Positions 58,718 through 64,000 of a DNA stretch of 64,000 nucleotides are shown here, piece by piece. The position numbers and the translations under genes are program-made. The notes beneath the pieces were generated by a model. That model had not been told where the DNA came from. It saw nothing but the letters and a program-made list of their open reading frames with translations, and did no database searches. The stretch's first letter is position 1, and the number at the start of each line of letters is the position of its first letter. The DNA comes from Dipteris shenzhenensis (Eukaryota > Polypodiophyta > Polypodiopsida > Gleicheniales), in NCBI GenBank assembly GCA_047967505.1, contig CM106541.1, one strand, 5' to 3'.

Positions 58718-59150
58718 AAGCAGGAAAGGTAGAGAAAGGAAGGGATTTTGGAGAGGAAGAAGAAGGGGTAGGGGGTGCAGAGATGATTGGCTAGGGTTAT
58801 GGGAAAGCCTCTGCAGACGGGGGGGTGGGGGGGGGGTGGTGGTGGGGGGTGAGGGAAGAAGGGCTTGTTGAAGGTGTATGTAGTACAGGGGAGGATCTTG
58901 CAAGGGGAAAGTGCTCAGAAGAAGCAGGCAAACGGTAACGGGAAGGGATTCAGACTCCAGAGCAGGGCAAGGAAGGGCAATAACTCACAGAGAAGAGAGA
59001 TAAGTCAGAAAGCTGATAAGCTTTTGCTTGCTTTACAGTACAGTATAGTCTGCTGCACAGCACACGAATAGAAGAAGAGGTAGACTTTGCCCCCCCCCCC
59101 CCCCTCTCTCTCTCTCCCTCTCTCTCTCCACCTCACATCTTATATATTTT
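58311..59150 (-). promoter_or_regulatory. Candidate promoter and 5' leader of the WRC gene
   Basis: On the - strand a TATA-like aaaatatataag lies at 59138-59149, about 830 bases before the ATG. GA-rich tracts and a G-run (59089-59130) follow. The leader also contains (CT/GA)n (58407-58432, 58684-58713), a G-rich run (58819-58850 on +) and about three diverged copies of an 80-base unit containing ctgtttcttg(c/a)caaaactgag (58440-58610 on +). The transcription start is inferred, not shown. Confidence 0.45.
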
Positions 59151-59262
59151 TTTGGCCATCTGCCTTTGCTCCTGCAGCAGACACTTTAGCTGCAGAGTGC
59201 TCTCTGCTACCCTTTCAAGAAAGAAAAATCGTCGAGTTCATTCATTTTTATCGTCTCTTGCA

Positions 59263-59435
59263 AGTTTTGAGGGCCCCCCTTGCACCAGAAAGGCCACATC
59301 GATGGAAATCAACCTATTGCAACGAAGTTTTGAAGGCCCCATGCAGGAGAGAGGCCAGATCGACGGAAATCAACCTGTTGCAATGAAATTTTGAAGGTCC
59401 CATGCAAGAGAAGGGCCAGATTCGTGAAAATCTCT
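59263..59435. repeat. About 62-bp tandem repeat, 2.7 copies
   Basis: A unit starting ttttgaagg(c/t)ccc(a/c)tgca occurs at 59265, 59328 and 59389, with internal ggaaatcaacct(a/g)ttgcaa. It lies just upstream of the WRC gene's candidate TATA box. Confidence 0.85.
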
Positions 59436-62160
59436 GCCAGTCCAACACAAGCCCGGCTTGACGATTTTGGAGAATTCCAACCTAGCCTTCCAAATGGCCA
59501 AGCGCTATACTTGGTCCACAGATATCAAACATGTGCAAAGTCCTATCATGCCATCATTAAGATCACAATCTAAGATCATGCTAGCCTTCATGTGGACCTA
59601 TTTCTTGCAGTACTCCTTTGGATGTGACTACTAAACTTTCACCCATGGCAAGAGCGCGGGGAAGTGCGCTAACACCCTAGCCCCACTAACCCTCCCTCCC
59701 ACGACTTCACATTCCACTAACTCAAACCTCCCTTCTGAAAAATATGTTCTTAAAACAATGATGTAATTTGGAGTAGGCCGCCAAAATGGCAACCTTGACA
59801 CACACATGCATCTCAACGGGTAATCTTAAGAGGAAATAGAGAGCTTTCTTCCTCTAGGCATTTCTTCAAGGTGAAATTACCTCTATTTTGCAAGACACAT
59901 AAAGAACGTAGTACACTACAAGAAGACCAATTCTAGATGTTAATGGGGGATAAGGCAAAAGAATGGATATATTGGTGCAAGGAAGAGTTCTCTTGCTCAA
60001 GCAACCAAATGTGGCAAATTGCTATGCAGTATAAATGAATTCCCTGTGTGTTGGATAAAGAGTAGACAAGCACCCTGATGCCACTCCTTCCCAAGCATTT
60101 GCATTCAAGTACTAAAGGCTTGTCTTCCACTCAAAACTCCGCAAAAATTCTAATCCCAACATATCAAGTTGCTCATACTTGAAAAGGCCGCATCCAATCT
60201 ATAGCAATGGTTCTTGCCAACAATAAAAAATAATGTGCTGCCATCATCACCAAGTGCAAGCAACTCAATGAGTAGTATTGTTGATTGGTTCTCTTTTGTG
60301 CAAGTGGTAAAAAGGTTATAGTTAGCTATCCTAGTTATCAAGCATAAGGTCTTGCTTGCATACCCATTTCGAATATAGTTAAGTGGACTATCAACATGGT
60401 AAGGCACTAAACTAAACTTGAGAAGCCTTCTTTGTGATCAATCTTATCATATGTCTCAATAGTAGTATCCTTTCCAAAAACCAACAGAACTGAAATTGTA
60501 TGGCCTATCTTGTGCAATGTTTAATCATATAGCAGTAGCCCTTTGTGTATACTGGTTTCCAAAATTCCCTTGCCATCACCTCACTTGGACATTCCACCAT
60601 ATCTATTAATGTATGGCATTTCCCATCTTCTTCTTCCAAGCGCATGAAGCTAATCAAATGGTTCCTTATTTTCCTTTTACTATGTTCAAGCTACTATCCA
60701 TTCTCCCTATCAATCACTATTCCAATCAAGGTAAAGTCCCAATTGTGGTGTGAGTAACTTGATCTTCTCCATTTTGTCTCCTTCCAAACACATGTGCTCC
60801 CCCACCTTTCCCCTTTTTATGAAGGAATATTTTGTCTCCTTCTAGTCACATGTGCCCCCCCACCTTTCCCCCTTTCTATGAAGGAATGATTTAAAATGGG
60901 TAGGATACCCAACAAGGTGTACCCTTATGTGCAAATATTTCTCAACCTACTAGGTATCTACATTATCATGACGCTTCACATTATAGTCATGAGCATGCTC
61001 TTCTTATTGGCAGCCCTTAGAAGCTATTGAGTCCATGTGTTTGGTTGTACTTTAGCTTGTGGTTACCCCTGTCCTCATCCCTTTTTCTTGCTAGCATGCA
61101 TATGCATGCATGCATGCTTGTACGCGTGCATACACAAGCATGTGCACGAGCACATGTGCACATGTGCTTGCGTGTTTGTGTGCACATGCATGTGCGTATG
61201 TGCATGCATGTGTTGTGTGTGCATGTGTGTGCATGAAGCTACACCTAGTCAAGTTGTATAAGTAAACATTATTATTGATATATGTTTTTCCAATGACACA
61301 TTTTCATGGCAAAGCTATTGAGATTCTACAACAACATACAAAAAAAGGACAAGATGCAATAAGAGCAAATTGCATTAATAATATAGATAAGGCAACCGAG
61401 AATTTCAAATCATGCATTATTTGCTAATGTGGCATTAGAAGAGCAACAATGTGAAATGGAATGGGAAATGACTCCATCACTCCAAATGAGCTCCAAAAAA
61501 GGTTGTAGCAAGATGAGATAGAGATTCTAAGTCTCAAAGTAATCATGTTGGAGCAGACACAACAAAAAACCTCTTTGCAAGATGCTCTACAAGGAGGATT
61601 ACCAAAAAGCGAGCGAGAAAAATTGAGCGAACCAAAAAAAGCGAGCAAGAAAAAGTGAGCGAGCCAAAAAAAACAATCAAAACAAAACAATAATAGATTG
61701 ACAAACCTTATTTTAGCAACTTTCTAAGTTCTTCAAAAGCCCATGAGAGAGTTGGACCTATGTCATTACCAAGGCATCATTAGTAAAGATGCACCCTATC
61801 GTTGCTCACTTTTACTCATTCATTTTTTTGTAATCCTACATAATCAAGTTCTCTCTCTCCACCAACATAAGTGAGATCACCAATGAAATCTTCCACACAA
61901 GTCAAAAGTTTCATAGGACTTCCTGAATGGAATAGTCCACATTACATGCAGGTGCAAATGCTTGGTTTTTGCAACTCTATTCACTCTTGGAACAAAACCC
62001 ATGTTTTTCTGTTTGCAAAAAAACCCTCCCTAATGAATCACTCTTACATCCCGCTAATCCATCAAAATATAAAGAGTAAGTACATCCCTTTCTTTAAAAT
62101 GAATTAAATTCCAAAACAAATCAATCTTTGCTTATAGAAATCAATGGTAGAAGCCAAAAT
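59436..62160. other. Intergenic DNA with short tandem repeats
   Basis: No gene recognised. A 58-bp tandem duplication (ttttgtctccttc...gaaggaat) lies at about 60773-60888. A tgcatg/cacatg-rich alternating tract lies at 61090-61238. An agcgagcgagaaaa-type repeat lies at about 61600-61670. cactacaagaag at 59914 resembles a CACTA terminus but has no partner. Confidence 0.5.
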
Positions 62161-62164
62161 AGAC

Positions 62165-62785
62165 AACATATTGACATGGTCCCTATTAGGTAAACTTTCC
62201 TCTAGATCCAATGCAAGAAATTGGCTAATTGTTTATTAAATTCATTGATGCATGAAGTTTTACTAAATGGTGTAAAAGGTCATGCTAATCATCTAAATCA
62301 TGTCTTGCATTTCGTTTTGATATGTAACATGACCCCATTTCGATTTGTAAATCAAAAGATACAGGACGTCAAAATTCTCATCTTTTGGGCCAAAAGAGGG
62401 AGCGTGTTAACGCGCTGCCTGTTTTAACCCAACAGATGAGAATTTAGGATGCCTATTTTCATCTTTTGGGCCAAAACAGGCAACGCATTAACCTAAATTC
62501 TCATCTTTTGGGCCAAAATAAGCAACGCGTTAATGCACTCTCTCTTTTGGCCCAAAAGAAGAGAATTTTGACGTCTTATATCCTTTGATTTACAAATCCA
62601 AATGGGGTCATGTTACATATTAAAACGAATGGCAATGCATGATTTAGATGATTAGCATGACCTTTTGTACCATTTAGTAAAACTTCATGCATCAAAATGT
62701 GAATTTAATGGATTTTTTTCCAATTTCTTACATCAGATTTAGAGCAAGACTGCTCGTAATAGGAATGATCATGTTCGATGTTGAA
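62165..62785. repeat. Long imperfect palindrome (foldback/MITE-like element)
   Basis: The left half (about 62165-62460) reappears as reverse complement in the right half (about 62490-62785). Examples are gatgcatgaagttttactaaatgg at about 62247 against its complement near 62672-62696, and aggtcatgctaatcatctaa against ttagatgattagcatgacct. The centre carries three copies of tctcatcttttgggccaaaa-like sequence with 'gcgttaa' motifs. The arms carry many substitutions, so it is not recent. No ORF lies inside. Confidence 0.85.
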
Positions 62786-64000
62786 TTTTTTATTGAATGA
62801 TGCACTTCAACTATATACTACTTGTTGGTAGCTAATGCATTTTTATGCAAGCTCATCTCATGAGAATAAATAACACTATCACTTATGTAGACTTACAAGC
62901 TTATGTTATAATCATTTTTGAAATTATGTTGATACTATAAAGCTTTATTAACGATCAATTTTTACATATAGTGAGGTTATATTTTTCTCAAGTGATGCAC
63001 TTCAACTATATAGTACCTGTTGTTAATAGCCAATGTATTTCTATTTAAGCTCATCTCATAGAATATAGAACACTTACTAATGTGCACTTGCAATATTATG
63101 CTATAATCATGTTCAATGTTGAGGAAGCACTATAGATCTTTATTAATGATGAGTACATACATACAATGAGATTATGTGTTGGTAGCCCAACCATTTCTGC
63201 TTTGCTCACTTTTTCTCGCTTGCTTATTTGGTCTTGCTCGCTCGACATCGCTCGCTTGATCGACTGCCACCTCTACAAGATAGTACAAGGACCCTACAAC
63301 AAAATCAATGATAGCTTTTAGATGTCTTGAAAAGCAAAGAAAAGGTAGAACATTCATTCTACCAATTGCATATCTCACATCACAAAGGAATTACTACAAT
63401 TCCAAGAAATATTATTGCAAAGAAAAGAATAAATAGATGCAATCCAAGGAAAAAACGTAGAGTTGCAAAAAAATCTCAAAGGCTACAAATGCCAAGTGCA
63501 AGAACTAAAGTGGGAATGTACACTTCAAAGAATAGCTGGGTAATGCCAATGTAGATATCAATCCTCAAGCCTAGTTTTTAATGTAACTACAAGGACTAGA
63601 TGATTAATTTCTCAAGTAGCTCAACTACTCAAAAGTCTTAGACTTTCTTACACCACATACAGTAAGTATAGGGGTAAATGTACAAAGTTGCAATATCAAA
63701 AGGCAATCATCTCAGGACGCAATTGAAATCTAATTACTAATATCATAATAATGAAGAGCTATAGGAGCTAGTACAAGATATATTACTACCAAGTACCATG
63801 GCATTGTACTAAGGTCTTGTTGAAGGATGAGCTTGAGTTTAATGAAGGCATTTGCAAATCAAAATGTTAAGGCATTACCCATTCTAAATTGGGGTATCAT
63901 CTTGAAGGATGAGCATGCATTTTAATGAAGACATTTGTAAATCAAAATGTTAAGCGCATTACCCACTCTAAATGGAAGTAGACCAATGCGTGCAATAGAT
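62786..64000. other. AT-rich intergenic DNA with two tandem duplications
   Basis: gatgcacttcaactatata recurs at 62799 and 62994 (period 195). A block from ttgaaggatgagc to atgttaag recurs near 63820 and 63902 (period about 81). An agcgagcgag-type repeat in inverse orientation lies at 63200-63262. No gene recognised. Confidence 0.5.

Noticed and set aside
59914-59928. CACTA terminus (cactacaagaag)
   Set aside because: Only one end, no subterminal repeats and no partner terminus; it could be chance.

Overview
This is a 64 kb piece of a land-plant nuclear genome. It is AT-rich and gene-poor, with split genes and many plant LTR retrotransposons primed by initiator tRNA-Met. Two host genes can be reconstructed exon by exon. 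The first, on the + strand (about 6.3-16.0 kb), encodes a plastid pseudokinase-fibrillin fusion of the FBN11/PAP14/ORG1 type. The second, on the - strand (about 59.15-54.16 kb), encodes a protein of about 1,193 residues with a basic, low-complexity N-terminal half, a possible winged helix and four WRC zinc-binding domains. WRC domains and the FBN11 fusion are green-plant features. The species cannot be fixed from the sequence. Mostly short introns and abundant (GA)n tracts argue against a conifer, and a fern or another non-seed plant is possible (inference).

Layout. 0-5.2 kb: unrecognised, repeat-rich DNA with a 265-bp tandem duplication and a possible LTR promoter. 5.4-5.6 kb: a perfect foldback with (CT)n/(GA)n arms. 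6.2-16 kb: the FBN11-like gene, with an ACGT/G-box-rich, GC-rich upstream region and introns full of (GA)n. 18.2-29.5 kb: a decayed Ty1-copia element with a younger copia element (21,989-27,846) nested in its reverse transcriptase and flanked by a 5-bp target duplication. 29.5-35.6 kb: leader-like DNA, AT-rich spacer, a degenerate A-rich/TGC short repeat, a broken Pif1-like helicase fragment and a CACTA-like end. 35.77-38.37 kb: a 2.6-kb non-autonomous LTR element on the - strand with two 326-bp LTRs and a 5-bp target duplication, inserted into a purine-rich tandem repeat. 39.2-39.9 and 42.5-47.0 kb: decayed Ty3-gypsy elements, the second ending in a chromodomain. 47.78-48.65 kb: a solo LTR with a 5-bp target duplication. 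48.8-53.6 kb: a small host-gene fragment and a related copy of its last exon, a truncated L1-type LINE 3' end, and interleaved repeats. 54.2-59.15 kb: the multi-WRC gene. 59.2-64 kb: intergenic DNA with a 600-bp inverted-repeat element and several short tandem duplications.

The two host genes show no functional link. The first should act in plastids (thylakoid or plastoglobule) and the second in the nucleus. Most other sequence is the record of successive insertions, whose order can be read from target duplications and nesting. The least familiar objects are the four-WRC protein with its in-frame tandem donor sites, the young copia element carrying integrase lesions, the 2.6-kb non-autonomous LTR element and the short-unit A-rich repeat.
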